From positions 74,644,607 through 74,708,606 of the forward strand of contig CM077005.1 in the NCBI GenBank assembly GCA_039090855.1: a stretch of 64,000 nucleotides of DNA. The letters run 5' to 3'. Of the stretch, positions 21,627 through 32,671 are shown piece after piece. The translations under genes were made by a program, and so were the position numbers. The notes beneath the pieces were generated by a model. The model ran no database searches, was not told the DNA's origin, and worked only from the letters and a program-made list of their open reading frames with translations. Numbering within the stretch: the stretch's first letter is position 1; every line of letters begins with the position of its first letter. This stretch comes from Macrothele yani. Its lineage: Eukaryota; Arthropoda; Arachnida; Araneae; Macrothelidae.

Positions 21627-22974
21627 TATTAGCTACGGCTAATATCAGCCGATTTTGCTAATCCCGAGTTATTTAGTTCTAGTCAGTTAATGGTGGACGC
21701 TGTTTAAGTGTTCTTGAATGTCCATTTACCCCACGCGCTTTCTTCTTGTGCCTACGCATACATTACAGTAGCGCGAACCCGAAATTTGTTTGCCGTTGTG
21801 CAGCGTTCTCTTCCAGCTACCATTTTGGCCTGATTACATTTCCATGAACACGAACCTGGGAATCAAAATTGCAACAACTTTAATTTTTTTAAGTAGTTTG
21901 CTTCTATTTGGGTTCAGAGAGTCATCACTATACAATGTGATCTGACTCGGAAAGGAACAGTCTCCGGTCGATTTGGGCATGAATGACAAGGTCTTGAAAC
22001 ATTTTATTTTAAAATTTCCTTCAATGAAACTGAGAAAAAAGAAATGAACTGCACATGTTGGCTTCAAAGGAAAAGCATCGGCTCTCTTTGGTAAAACATA
22101 TTCATCTTTTTTCAGCAACGGAAAGCGGGAATGACTTTTTCAAATCATTTTTAAATTATTATCTCGCGCTTGATTTTCATGTCCTAGCATTATCTGACTT
22201 TTCATAGCTATATCTCATTTCTGTATGAATGAGTAAACTGATTTTCTTCCGTTTTAGCTCATGATAATTAATGACGTACGCAGTCTAAAAACCAGTGCGC
22301 AGTTTTCTTACCAATTCAAAAGCGCAGCAATCGACATTAATTACCCAACATCGAGTGGAAAAAACGTAAATAACAAGAGGAAAATCTTGTGTAAGGTCAA
22401 TCAATATAAAGAGTTCCTGAAATATAACAAATGTGAAAGCCAACTAAAAGGAACTCTCCTATGATGTCTGAAGGTAACCAAAAGGTAAACTAATGCGATT
22501 TGGTTTTTATTTCTACCAAGATAATGCAGCCTTAATGAAGTACTTAATCAAAAGCTAAAAGAGAAAAAAATCATAAATTCGAAAAACATATATTTCAAAG
22601 GCATGTAAACCTTTTGCGGATTAAATCATTATTCTCTCGCAGCTGCTTTGATTTTTCACGTTGCTTAATTAGTTAGCGTTTGCTCATTTCAGTCCATTAC
22701 CGATATGATTTAACCTTAAGAAGAACTCCCACAATAGACTTTTTAGCAAAATAATGAAAGAAATATATCGCGCTATACTGTACTAAAAATATACTGTTAT
22801 TAAAGATATATTTTCCGGCCACTTTGAAAAAAAGCGTCCGCGAACTAGCTTTTTGGTTCTAGTTCCGTACAGTTACATTTTTCAAAAAAAAAAAAAAAAA
22901 AAAAAATATGCACGCAAACTGAATTAAATGCCACAGGATTTTGCAAAAGATTGAATTGCTCATATATCATATAG
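21627..22974. other. No recognisable gene; poly-A tract
   Basis: AT-rich DNA. A run of 23 A at 22884-22906 could be an old retroposon tail, but no SINE or LINE body precedes it that I can recognise. Confidence 0.4.
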
Positions 22975-23022
22975 AGTCTCATATATCATATAGAGCAAAT
23001 GCTCTATATGATATATGAGACT
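22975..23022. repeat. Perfect hairpin, 22-bp arms
   Basis: AGTCTCATATATCATATAGA and GC at 22975-22996 is exactly inverted at 23001-23022 around the 4-base loop AAAT. The arm word CTCATATATCATATAGAG is also repeated directly just upstream (22959-22976), so a duplication and an inversion of the same word lie side by side. Confidence 0.92.
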
Positions 23023-23533
23023 AGTTCTGCCTCAATTGACTCGGGAAGCGCCAGTTAAGGCCAACACCCGGATTATCATATTATTTATGATTTAACACTT
23101 TGAATGAGAAATTTCAACTTTGGAAACTAACTCATGTAAGTAATAGTTAATTCACGTCCAGTTGCAATTGTGATATTTATTGTATTATGCTACACTAGAG
23201 TGTCAAGTGTTCTGAAATTCAACTCCGTCTCCATATGACCCATTCTCCTTAGAATTTGTATGCAGATTCACACGAATTTTGATTCCAGTCAGGTAGGGTA
23301 GGAACTGTATAAACTGTGTGGATTATTTTACAAAGCAATGCGTAAAATTTTCATATATGGTTCAGAATTATTACAGACGGTCGATTTTATCAGTTGGTAG
23401 TTGCCAATGAGATTCATTACACTCTTACAACAGATGGACTTACCTTGGTACGAAGATAATTTATATTACTACTGGGAAATACGTCAAGGATAATAAGGCT
23501 TTAGCAGTAGAAAAAAAAATGTACAAAAATCCT
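23023..23533. other. No recognisable feature
   Basis: AT-rich spacer with nothing assigned. Confidence 0.4.
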
Positions 23534-23815
23534 GATCCTCTTTGTAGATAATTTAAGCTATGCGTCTTTCGCATCGCAAGATTTTTGTAAGTGTGAATTA
23601 GGATTGATTCGAGAGCTTACATTTTTTTACGTACAACGCATTGCATTTTTTCGCGACGCTCACGAGCACACTGAGCTACACTCCGATATATACTAAGTAA
23701 AATAACAACAAACAATAAGACATTGAGCCGTACTTAGGTAGGTGGATTAATGAATATTATTTTCATAAAATCAGTGGGACAAGCTATGTGTCATAAAACT
23801 AAATATTTACTAAAA
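23534..23815 (+). repeat. Dispersed repeat, copy A
   Basis: Shares CTCTTTGTAGATAATT, the near-palindromic ATGCGTCTTTCGCATCGCAA, ACAACGCATTGCATTT and GTAGGTGGATTAA, in order, with 40797-41415. This copy lacks about 330 bases present in the other copy, including a foldback element. No coding frame is visible. Confidence 0.75.
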
Positions 23816-24466
23816 TATGGCGGCAGGAATAGTAAGTATTTGGGCTGTTTCAAAGACAATAGTTGTTATCATTGTTATTATTATTATTATTATTACACAT
23901 TTTTTAGATTTAGACAAACGTAAGAAACGACCCTGACGCCAATGAAATGTGATACAGCTACGAAAGTCCATCTGCGCATGCGCAAGCTAAAATATGTAAC
24001 CTCAAGGTAGAAAGCAAAGCTTAATCGCAAGTGTATTAGTGATGGGAATTAATAACTTTTGGTCTAGGATATTTACAGGTTGTTATATTAAGGCGTGTCG
24101 ATTTGGAGATCAAAAATAAAAATTCGTGATTTTTGTGAATGAGGGGGTCCAAAAATGTGCCTTTGGATGTGTATTGTCCTAATTTAAAAAGTTTTTCCTG
24201 ATTCATAAACATTTAGCTTGGTAATTTTGCGCTTGATTATAATTTATATTGAAATTTCCGAAAAAAGGGGATAATTTAATACAAACACCAACAAAATTTG
24301 CTCAAAAGTGGTTTAATGAACTCAAACAATTTTATTTATATTTGGTCTCGATTATGAAACACTGAAAACACATTGTAAAAGATGTAAAAAGCTTCAACCA
24401 ACAATATTCATCAAATCTTGCTTCGATTCATTCCTAGACATCATTCTTCTGCTTTGCTTCCTGGCC

Positions 24467-27000
24467 TCAAATGAATCCTTCTCGTTTCTCATGAGTATAC
24501 ACTTTGCCAGAAGCCCCTGTTATTTGTTTCACATACCTCTCAATGGACTGTCCATGACATGGCCATATTGGAACTTGCAATGGCTCTTCAACAATCTTTC
24601 TTATTTCTGATATTTTGAGTTTACAAGTAAGTGGAGGTTCATATACTTTTGCTGACCAGTCTATCAGTTCCAAAAGGTAAGTTGCATTTGGATTTACTGC
24701 AGATGTTATCCTAGGCCGAACAGATAGTCCTCCTGATGTATCATCATCTTCATTCCTTAATTCAACTATCTTGTGGACCCCTGCTTTCCTTTCTTCTTGA
24801 TCTTCCGAGCATAAAAGTGTCTGAAGCACCATTTCACTAAATGCGAACCACGATGAACGTTGGATTGTGGGCAAAATAATATCTGCTACTACCTTCTTCT
24901 GAGATTTTAAGAGCTTCAATTGATAAAGAATGTGGCGAGGTCCTTCCACCCAAGAGAACTTTGATTTGATTGTAAACCAGCAGGGATAGTAAACGCCAAC
25001 AATATATTCCACAAGCAATTGTAACGTCTTCAAGTTGTTGCCTTTAAGGCCATGTTTAGAAACAAATATGCGACAAATCCTATCTGCAGTTGTTAACAAC
25101 CGAGAGTCGCTTACAGGACCAATTTCTGATAATGCCAGATCAGTTGGAAGTACACCTGTCCTTATGGCCTGAGTTATCCTGTAACCATAAGCCTGATCTG
25201 TAGAGAGATCTTTGACAACAGTGTCACCCAATGGAACCAAAGGCTCTGGAAATAATATTCTGACAAATGAGGGATTGATTTCAAGTTCTGTTTCAGTATC
25301 AAGCATGTTGCCAATCTTACCACTCCACTTTTTGTTAGACAACGTTTTTCCACCCAACTCTGTGATCAAGTGCAGCAAAGGTAGCTCATTAGTATGAAGA
25401 GCGCAAACCAACCAGATTAGTTTACGATTCAACTTTGCCTCAACCCAATGCAAGACTCCTCCTTCCCAACCAGTGTTAACATTCGTTGAGTCACCACCAA
25501 TAGCCTGCAAACTTTTATCAATGCTGTTTTTCTTTAAGAAATCCACAAGATGGTTAGCAATAACTTCAGCAGGTTTGATTTTCGTTAAGTCTTTCTCTGG
25601 GGTAAAATGGCAAAGATACCTGCCACCTGGCTCACTGCAAACAGTGTAATGCTCTTCTTTCACAATACTTGGAAACTGATGACTTCAGTTATCTGCTTGT
25701 AACAGAACTTTAGTGGAATCTTTGCATCCATCAAAGAAGATACATTCAATATTGCCTATCCGGCATCGAGCATGAAATTCTTCATCAAGTGATTGCATGA
25801 CTTTTACTTGTGCCCTTTTTACTTTATTGTGATCAATCACCAGTCTCCTGTCTCCTTCAGTAATTAATCCAGCATCCAAAAATGCAGCTGTTGTAGCACG
25901 TAGACTAACACCATACCTCATACTTTGCAATGCAACATTGCGCAATTGTAATGACTTGTATTTGAAGTAGAAGGTACATCAGAATCATGAAATGGAATCT
26001 GCAAAGGATCTTCAGATTCTTCAACCCTAACATCAGTTGGCTCTTCATCTTCGTCGGAGCAAAGAACTTCTTTTTTTTTTTTTTTTTTTTTTTGATTGGA
26101 GGTTTAACGACCGCCGTGAGCAACTCAATGGGCTATAAGCAGTCGCCCGTCCCTAATTTAGGGTCACTGGTTCCAGGGAAGAGAGAGAGCCAGTGCCGTA
26201 AGACAAACACAACATCCATGCCTGACCGGGATTCGAACCCGGACCCCTTACGGAAGATTGATCAGAGGCCAACGCCTTAGACCACTGCGCCACCGGGGCG
26301 GCCAAAGAACTTCATTTGGTTGTAATGTTAACTCTTCCTTCCTTTTCTGCTTATATTCAGAAGTTCTTCTTAATTCATCTTCTTGCCTCTTCTGCTTTTT
26401 AATTTGTCTTCTGTGCTCAGGTAGATCTGGTAATCCAATTTGAAGCTGTCCAACAGATCCAAGCTTCTCTCTTTGACTATTAATAAACACTAGTTCTTTG
26501 ACAGGGATTCTCATATCCTTAGAACAAGTGCAGGAGATGTGCACTTCATGTTTACAGTCAGCACCACCTGGACATGGACCCTCAAATTCTGAACATAGCT
26601 TAATCTAACACTTGCAATTGAGGATGTCAAAGAGTTGGTCTAACGTAGCTATGAAAGCCTCTTTCACTTCCAGTTTTCCTCTGCCAAGTGATCCGTTTTT
26701 TTGTTTTTTCCCAGTTTTCTTGTATCTTCTTCAGGACTGTGACTCTCGAATTTAAAATTGGCACCACAAACAACTGTTTGCTAGCTCCCACTTTTCACGC
26801 AGTTTTGAAAAAATATCCTTTGCAAGAGTGGCTGCTGGGTAATTTCTGACATTCTCTCCACTCTGCTCTCTTAGTAGAAGCCCATATCTTAGAACACCAA
26901 GCACAGTTGGGAGTTCCGAAGCCAGCATTTCTCGACCACTTCCAATGAAGTTACTCATGTGAGTGGAAGTTGCCAGTCTTGTCTTCCTTTTACTAGCCAT
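24467..27000 (-). pseudogene. RNase H-fold transposase-like protein, broken gene
   Basis: Starts at ATG 27000 (MASKRKTRLATSTHMSNFIG). A frame change near 26770 leads to a basic segment, then a Cys-rich segment (NCKC, CSEFEGPC, DCKHEVHISCTC) suggesting zinc binding. A charged coil (RRQIKKQKRQEDELRRTSEY) follows and is interrupted by the SINE. It resumes near 25985 in another frame, with CIFFDGCKD (candidate first Asp). A TGA stop at 25685-25687 is followed in the same frame by a 398-residue open stretch. That stretch carries GGDSTNVNTGWEGG (candidate second Asp) and LVCALHTNELPLLHL, a CxxH motif as in hAT-like folds. I recognise this as a multi-copy invertebrate protein family of unclear name; a transposase role is inferred from the element ends. 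Confidence 0.65.
26071..26302 (-). mobile_element. SINE family 1, full-length copy inside the D/D/CxxH element
   Basis: Flanked by perfect 11-bp direct repeats CAAAGAACTTC (26060-26070, 26303-26313). A run of T (the tail, read on plus) is followed by TTTGATTGGAGGTTTAACGA, the family body, the B-box complement GGATTCGAACCCGG and the A-box complement CCACTGCGCCACCGGGGCGG. Removing it and one repeat rejoins the interrupted gene. Confidence 0.95.
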
Positions 27001-27407
27001 GGTTTGAATTTTCAGAATTTGCAAGTGGAAGAAACTATTCGTGCTTGAAAAAAGATAAACAAGAAAATGTCAGTATTTGTATGATAGTGACATGTTTTAT
27101 GAAACTGTAAAAAATAAATTTTTTTTACAGATGTTATAGTATAACATCAGTATATTCTTAACCTTCGAGCAGAAGTACAGACAGAAATAATGATAAGAAG
27201 GAACTTCTTGTGAGAAGACAGTTTGCTGTGAATTTTACACGAAACGTGAAAATATCACGAATTTGAAGTAGCTATTTACCAAGCAAAACAATGTAATTGC
27301 CAGTTATTGTAAATACCATTGTTAATTGCTAACCAAAACACAACTTTTTGACCCCTCTCATTTTTGGAAAAAAAAGTAAAAAAAATCGACATGTCCTATT
27401 GTTATAT

Positions 27408-28361
27408 ACATAATTTTAAAGCTCTCGTAAACAGCAGGTAACCCCCACCGTCGGAGAACTCCAGAGGAAACCACATTTCGCTACGACTCACCGTTCTCAT
27501 AGCATAAAAACCACACTTTGTAGTGGTTTTAATCGCATTTAGCATCAGCTTCTTGTAATTTACGTGACGAATTAATTTTTGGCGGTAGTTTAGCAAAATA
27601 CATTGTTAAGTAACAATGAAATTAACTATTGTTGCGTCACTTCATGGGACACTATTCAAAAATTAGATTTCAATAACGGTTTAGATTACTTCTGTTACCC
27701 ATTTTCGTTACATCGAAAACCTTTACTTGGGATTTACATTACTGCTGTTGGGAAAAGGAAAGATACATGAAACACGATTGATCGGTATTACAATATCGGA
27801 TGTTGGTATGATAACATATATTTCAGAAAGATTCTTCAAGCCAAGCACATTGCTAATACTTAACAACCTTAGGTTCAACAGAGAAGCTTGCAATCGCTTG
27901 GATGCAAGAATATTGACATCTTGTGGAATACAAGCAAACTGTCAGACACAAGTTCTGAAAAATCAATTTTACATATCGCGGTATTTTGCCAGATCCAAGC
28001 AGGTCTACAAGCACTTAGGAAGACGAATGTTGATGCTTTTAAAATTTCATAAGAGATATCCTTCTCATCTTAAGGTGTTTAAAAGCGACATGGGAAGGTT
28101 ACATTCGTATACCATATCAGCGCCTTATTTTTGCTCTGTACAACTCTTTCAGTCAAGCACTTAGAACATGCAAAAGATGGTTTATAATGCAGCGGCACGT
28201 CTAAACATTCCAGATATAAGCCACGAGTTACAAAGATCGTCAATTACAGAGATGAGAGATCTGTGATTGGTGATATATCTTCTCGTTTCTAAACGTCCGA
28301 TGGAAACAATTATTGAATTCTAAAAGTACAGTAGCTTTCATCCTTATCAATACAGAACAGC
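27408..28361. other. No assigned feature; one weak open frame
   Basis: AT-rich spacer. A plus-strand frame from ATG 27808 to 28164 (118 residues) contains RFNREACNRLDARILTSCGI. I do not recognise it and nothing around it (promoter, splice sites, repeat) supports a gene. Confidence 0.3.
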
Positions 28362-28373
28362 ATCTGCTACAAT

Positions 28374-28604
28374 GCCGCCCCGGTGGCGCAGTGGTCTAAG
28401 GCGTTGGCCTCTGATCATTCGTCCGAAGGGGTGCGGGTTCGAATCCCGGTGAGGCATGGATGTTGTGTTTGTCTTACGGCTCTGGCTCTCTCCCTTCCCT
28501 GGAACCAGTGACCCTAAATTAGGGACGGGCGACTGCTTATAGCCCATTGAGTTGCTCACGGTGGTCGTTAAACCTCCAATCAAAAAAAAAAAAAAAAAAA
28601 AAAA
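28374..28604 (+). mobile_element. SINE family 1, full-length copy
   Basis: Flanked by 12-bp repeats ATCTGCTACAAT (28362-28373) and ATCTGTTACAAT (28605-28616), one mismatch. Contains A box TGGCGCAGTGGTCTAAGG, B box GGGTTCGAATCCC, the shared body and a 24-base A tail. It is among the best preserved copies in the window. Confidence 0.95.
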
Positions 28605-28721
28605 ATCTGTTACAATAATTTGCATGAACGAGAAGAGTATGAACCGATAAATTTGCAAATCCATCTGTGTGTTCGAACTCGCCTCGAGGTCACTGTTAGA
28701 ACATGGAATCCTGTAAAATAC

Positions 28722-30136
28722 TACACTGGTGTTCAAAATTAAGAGAATTTGCACATTTTGTCGATTTTCACAAAAAGTACGAAACCAAAAGTACAAATTA
28801 TGCCGCCGAATAAGAATGCAAATTTGCAGTATCGAGCACGTAAGGTGCACGTGCGTGTGGGTAGAGCTGTGACAGCGGAGGGCATGAAGAGCACACGTGG
28901 CTTTTTCCGCGATTAGTTCGCTCGTTCTCCTCTGCAACATTCGTTGTGTTTCTTTCAGGAGTTGGTTCAATTTATAAGCAATCAGGTAAAATGAGTTGCC
29001 ACGAACGTATTGATGATGGAATGAGGTGGAGAATCGTCAGTAGATTGGAGGCAGGGCAATCGTAAGTGCAGGTTGCTACAGAGCTCAATGTGAGGCCCAG
29101 TGTCGTCTGCAATTTGTGTAAACAGTTTAAGGACACCGGATCTATATCGAAAAGACCTGGGCAAGGTCGTCCAAGAGTCACGACGGCTAATGAAGATCGT
29201 TATTTGGCACTTTCAGCGAGGCACCACAGGACTGCTACAGCTGCACATCTATCTCGTGAGCTGCATGCCGCCACTGGAACATGCGCTCCAAGGGTTACTG
29301 TTTCCTGAAGGCTTTATGAGAGAGGGACTTTTGGCAGAGGATCCGCTGTTTGAGTCCCGCTCACTTCAGCACACAAGAGAGCCCGTTTAGCATGGCGCAG
29401 ACAACATCAGCCTTGGACCAGACTTCAGTTGGGTAACGTTCCCTTCACAGACGAGTCGTGATTCAGTCTGGGCACTGATTCTCGACGTACGTTCATCTGG
29501 TGAGAACCTGGGACCTGATACCTTTCCTCCAACATCCGAAAAAGGGATCGCTATGGCAGCAAAGGTGTCATGGTCTCGGCAGGCATCATGTTGGACGGCC
29601 GCACACATCTCCATGTGTTTGACAGAAGCTACCTGACTGCTGAGAGGTATAAGGATGAGATCTTACAGCCCTATGTTTGACTTTTCAGGGGCACAGTTGG
29701 CCCTCGTTCCAGACCTAAACCCTATCGAACATGTCTGGGGCGTTCTTGGGAGGGCAACTGCAGCTCGCCATCCCTCTCCGAGAACCATCCATTAGCTGAA
29801 AACTGCGTTGCTACAGGAAGAGGACCGACCTCTTCAGGGACTCATCAACTGCCTCGTTTCCAGTATGACGTCACGTTGTGAGAGCTGTATGACTGTGAGA
29901 GGGGACCATACCCCATATTAGAGTCATTTTATGTTCGATTTTGCAACGTGGATTTTGGACATTCCTGCGCTGATGCGCCTTACTGACGATCATGAGTGCG
30001 CACCAGGGGTGTGTATGGTATAAATTTTTCTCTTACTGAACTGCGTATCCATACCAAATTTCATTAAAATGTGTCCATTAGTTTTTCAGAAATTCGACAA
30101 AATGTGCAAATTCCCTGAATTTTGAACACCAGTGTA
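28722..30136 (+). mobile_element. Tc1-like DNA transposon copy, both ends present
   Basis: Ends read TACACTGGTGTTCAAAATTA (28722) and, on the other strand from 30136, TACACTGGTGTTCAAAATTC. A further shared block (GAATTTGCACATTTTGTCGA) follows on both sides, so the repeats exceed 40 bases. The element is 1,415 bp. Confidence 0.93.
28991..29921 (+). pseudogene. Tc1-like transposase with deletion of the second catalytic site
   Basis: Starts at ATG 28991 (MSCHERIDDGMRWRIVSRLE), reads the helix-turn-helix (VATELNVRPSVVCNLCKQFK) and the linker RPGQGRPRVTTANED. A TAA lies at residue 25 and a TGA after RVTVS near 29308. The DDE domain shows FTDES with a following stop, then KGVMVSAGIMLDGRTHLHVF and LFRGTVGP. 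Roughly 100 bases carrying the second Asp are then absent and the frame resumes at the Glu motif NPIEHVWGVLG. It ends TVRGDHTPY. The deletion removes activity regardless of the stops. Confidence 0.88.
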
Positions 30137-30301
30137 TATTCTAAAACGGACGCTGTCTCGAAGAATACCCGATTTCTGGGAACGGTACATCACAGCTCTG
30201 AGCAATGTGAAATATAGATATTCTCAGCTAATAAAAGTGTTCAAGGTTCGTGTGATCAATATTTCCAGGCTGTATTTGTGTGTGTGTGTGTGTGAGTGTG
30301 T

Positions 30302-30458
30302 GTTTAGCGATCACCGTGAGTAACTCGATGGGCTATAAACAGTCGCACATCGTAATTTAGGGTCATTGGTTCCAGCGAAGGGAGAGAGCCAGCGCCGTAA
30401 TACAAACACAATATTCATGGCTCACAGGGATTCCAACACAGACCCACCTTGGACAATG
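30302..30458 (-). mobile_element. SINE family 1, truncated copy
   Basis: Reads TTTAGCGATCACCGTGAGTA through GGGTCATTGGTTCCAGCGAA to CAGACCCACCTTGGACAATG, where it stops against Tc1-like sequence. A TG-repeat (about 30272-30300) stands where the T tail would be. Confidence 0.8.
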
Positions 30459-30462
30459 GTCT

Positions 30463-30543
30463 AGATAGGTCGACTGCGCTGCCGGAACGGCTCAATGGAG
30501 TATCACATAGCAAAATAATTTTTCACGGAGTGGAAGCCTTCCA
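30463..30543 (+). mobile_element. Tc1-like fragment, inverted duplicate of 32672-32750
   Basis: AGATAGGTCGACTGCGCTGC and the next 60 bases match, in inverse orientation, the end of the transposase region of the copy at 32672-33841. It abuts the mariner end at 30544. Too short to contain anything functional. Confidence 0.85.
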
Positions 30544-30618
30544 TTGGGTTGTCGGAAAAGTCATGACGTATTTTAGCCATGTTTTGCATAGGTCATTTAG
30601 TGATAGAAAGAACAAAGA

Positions 30619-31904
30619 TCAATCAATGGTATAATGCCCGTTTTGTTCGATAACCTTTCGCCATCTTTCAGTGAGCTGCAGAATGCCTCGTTCATAGAAG
30701 GACCTGTCTTTCGTGGCGAAAAACTCTACAAGGTGCTGATTTACAAGCCTCATCTGAATTGAACGTTATACCACGCAAGGACTGTTGAAGAGAGCGAAAC
30801 AAGTGGAAGTATGACGGCGCAAGGTCAGGCGAGTATGCTGGGTGTGGCAACACATCCCACTCAAGCTCCAATAATTTTTGGCGGGTGATCAAACTTGTGT
30901 GTGGTCTCGCGTTGTCGTGATGGAACACAACACTTTTACGATGAACAAGCTCTGTACGTTTCTGGAGAATGGATTTGTTCAAACTGTCCAATTGCCGACA
31001 GTTCATATTATAATTGATTGTTTGGTTTCGTGGTAGAAGCTCGAAAAACACGACACCTTTAAAATACCACCACACTGAAACCGAAACCTCCCGCTGATGA
31101 ATGTCTGCTTTGGATGTCGTTTGAGGCGAAGCAGCACGTCGGGACCAAGACCGTTTGCGCAGCAAAACGGGGTTGGTGTACACAATCCTCTTTTCGTCAC
31201 CAGTTATCAGTCGCTTCAAAAAAAGGATCGTTTTCCTCACGTTTAATGAGCATATCGCAGATCTTGATACGCGCCGACAATTGAGCTTCTTTGATTTCTT
31301 GAGTAACCCCCACATACATCGAGCTTGCTTACGTATCCCAGTTTCTTTTCTTTTTTTCTTTTTTTTTTTTTTTGATTCGAGGTTTAACGAACACCGTGAG
31401 CAACTCAATGGGCTATGAGCAGTCGCCCGTCCCTAATTTAGAATCACTGGATCCAGGAAAGGGGGAGAGCCAGTGCCGTAAGACAAACACAACATCCATG
31501 CCTCACCGGGATTCTAACCCGGACCCCTTTCGGAAGAATGATCAGAGGCCATCGCCTTAGACCACTGCGCCACCGGTGCGGCCCATCGTCTTCAGGTGGT
31601 CGTGAACGCTTGAATGATGAATGTGCAATGTGTCCGCAATCTCTCGTGTCGTGTAACATGGGTTTGACTTGATCAATGTCTTGATTTTGTCGTCATCAAC
31701 CTCGGTTGGCCTCCCAGACCAAGGAGCATGGTTGAGGTCAAAATCACCAGCACGGAATTTTGTGAACCACCGCTGGCACTGACGTTCTTGTAGAGCATTA
31801 TCACCGTACACTTTACGTAACTTTTCATAAGCTTGACGTGCGTTCTTCCCTTTACGGAAGTAAAATAATAAAATATAGCGCAAATGCACAGTTTGGTCTT
31901 CCAT
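30619..31904 (-). pseudogene. mariner transposase, split by a SINE, third Asp changed to Tyr
   Basis: Starts at ATG 31904 (MEDQTVHLRYILLFYFRKGK). The N-terminal domain is open to the SINE: two helix-turn-helix regions with CQRWFTKFRAGDFDL, then SGRPTEVDDDKIKTLIKSNP and HIHHSSVHDHLKTMG. After the SINE (31343-31582) come LITGDEKRIVYTN (first Asp), KADIHQREVSVSVWW, FKGVVFFELLPR, VVFHHDNARPHTS (second Asp) and SPDLAPSYFHLFRSLQ, where the third Asp is Tyr. A frameshift near 30745 precedes the tail (ERGILQL, NGHYTID), ending at 30619. The N-terminal half is remarkably free of lesions. This belongs to the mariner group that also gave rise to SETMAR-type proteins. Confidence 0.88.
31343..31582 (-). 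mobile_element. SINE family 1, full-length copy inside mariner
   Basis: T-rich tail (plus strand), TTTGATTCGAGGTTTAACGA, the family body, GGGATTCTAACCCGG (altered B-box complement) and CCACTGCGCCACCGGTGCGG. The uninterrupted mariner sequence is restored by its removal; the target duplication is only about four bases (CCCA). Confidence 0.92.
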
Positions 31905-32281
31905 CTTCAACTTGATGCCAAATATCCGCAAATCAACCAAATCGCACACTATTCCTTTTAAACTGCATCTAGAACTGGCACCTGTCGAATGCCATAGCAA
32001 TAACAGAGCTGCGCATGCCTCCAGTACTTCCAAAACCGCCCAACCGCCATCGGGTGCCAAAATACGTCATGACTTTTACGACAACCCAATAGTTGTTGTA
32101 AAACAGTTATTTAATTCCGAAACTCAGCACAAGTCACTTCGCGGGTGTCATTCGGAAAGTAATGATGATGACACCCGCAAAATCCATCGAAATCTCTATG
32201 AAATCTCCTGACACCTTTCCGAAAAAAATTCTGCCCCTTTGGGTTACCCCGCAAAATCCAGCGGACAAACGGTACACTTTC

Positions 32282-32430
32282 CAGGAAAAGCAGAACATGG
32301 GGCAGCAGGATCTCCTGTAAGCAGTGCTGGGCTGTCTGGGCTGTCAGTGCTGGGCTGTCTCAGGCCGCCCTGTCTCTCTCATCCCTTGTACAGCCGCCAC
32401 ATGTCTCTGGATAATGGACAACGACGTCGA
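32282..32430 (-). mobile_element. Scrambled Tc1-like fragment
   Basis: Two blocks match the neighbouring Tc1-like copy: 32282-32340 resembles 32909-32968, and 32385-32425 resembles 33292-33335, with the intervening 300 bases missing and a short duplication of GTGCTGGGCTGTC between them. It looks like a rearranged second copy. Confidence 0.7.
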
Positions 32431-32438
32431 ACTGGCGA

Positions 32439-32669
32439 CGTGGTATAACGTTCAATTCAGATGAGGCTGTAAATCAGCACCTTGTAGAGTTTTTCGCCAC
32501 GAAAGACAGGTCTTTCTATGAACGAGGCATTCTGCAGCACACTGAAAGATGGCAAAAGGTTATCGAACAAAACGGGCATTATATCATTGATTGATCTTTG
32601 TTCTTTCTATCAATAAAGGACCTATGCAAAACATGGCTAAAATACGTCATGACTTTTCCGACAACCCAA
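32439..32669 (+). mobile_element. mariner 3' end fragment, inverted duplicate
   Basis: The frame reads FFATKDRSFYERGILQ, then ERWQKVIEQNGHYIID and a stop, followed by the mariner terminal repeat to CAACCCAA at 32669 and TA. It is nearly identical to 30544-30775 in inverse orientation. Confidence 0.9.
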
Positions 32670-32671
32670 TA

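Larger units (their letters stand above)
24089..27398 (-). mobile_element. DNA transposon with 9-bp target duplications and a D/D/CxxH protein
   Basis: The ends read TAAGGCGTGTCGATTT (24089) and, on the other strand from 27398, TAGGACATGTCGATTT: 13 of 16 positions match and the three differences are transitions. A second inverted block lies just inside (GAGGGGGTCCAAAAATGTG versus GAGGGGTCAAAAAGTTGTG). Perfect 9-bp direct repeats TTGTTATAT flank the element (24080-24088, 27399-27407). The body is one broken gene on the minus strand plus a SINE at 26071-26302. The 9-bp duplication suits Mutator-like elements, while the protein's CxxH looks hAT-like; the superfamily is left open. Confidence 0.75.
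30544..32089 (-). mobile_element. mariner element, both ends present, containing a SINE
   Basis: Ends read TTGGGTTGTCGGAAAAGTCA (30544) and, on the other strand from 32089, TTGGGTTGTCGTAAAAGTCA, each followed by TGACGTATTTT. TA follows on the right; the left flank has CA, probably a mutated TA. Without the SINE the element is about 1.3 kb, the normal mariner length. Confidence 0.92.

Noticed and set aside
23872..23896. TTA microsatellite
   Set aside because: A short ordinary simple repeat with no further significance seen.
27727..28164. 145-residue open frame
   Set aside because: Starts at TTG; the first ATG is at 27808. No recognisable domain or gene structure.
28406..28480. Full tRNA gene
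   Set aside because: The A and B boxes belong to a SINE head with a body, poly-A tail and target duplication, repeated about ten times in the window.
30272..30300. TG-repeat as Z-DNA or promoter element
   Set aside because: Short and next to a SINE tail position; a simple repeat explanation suffices.
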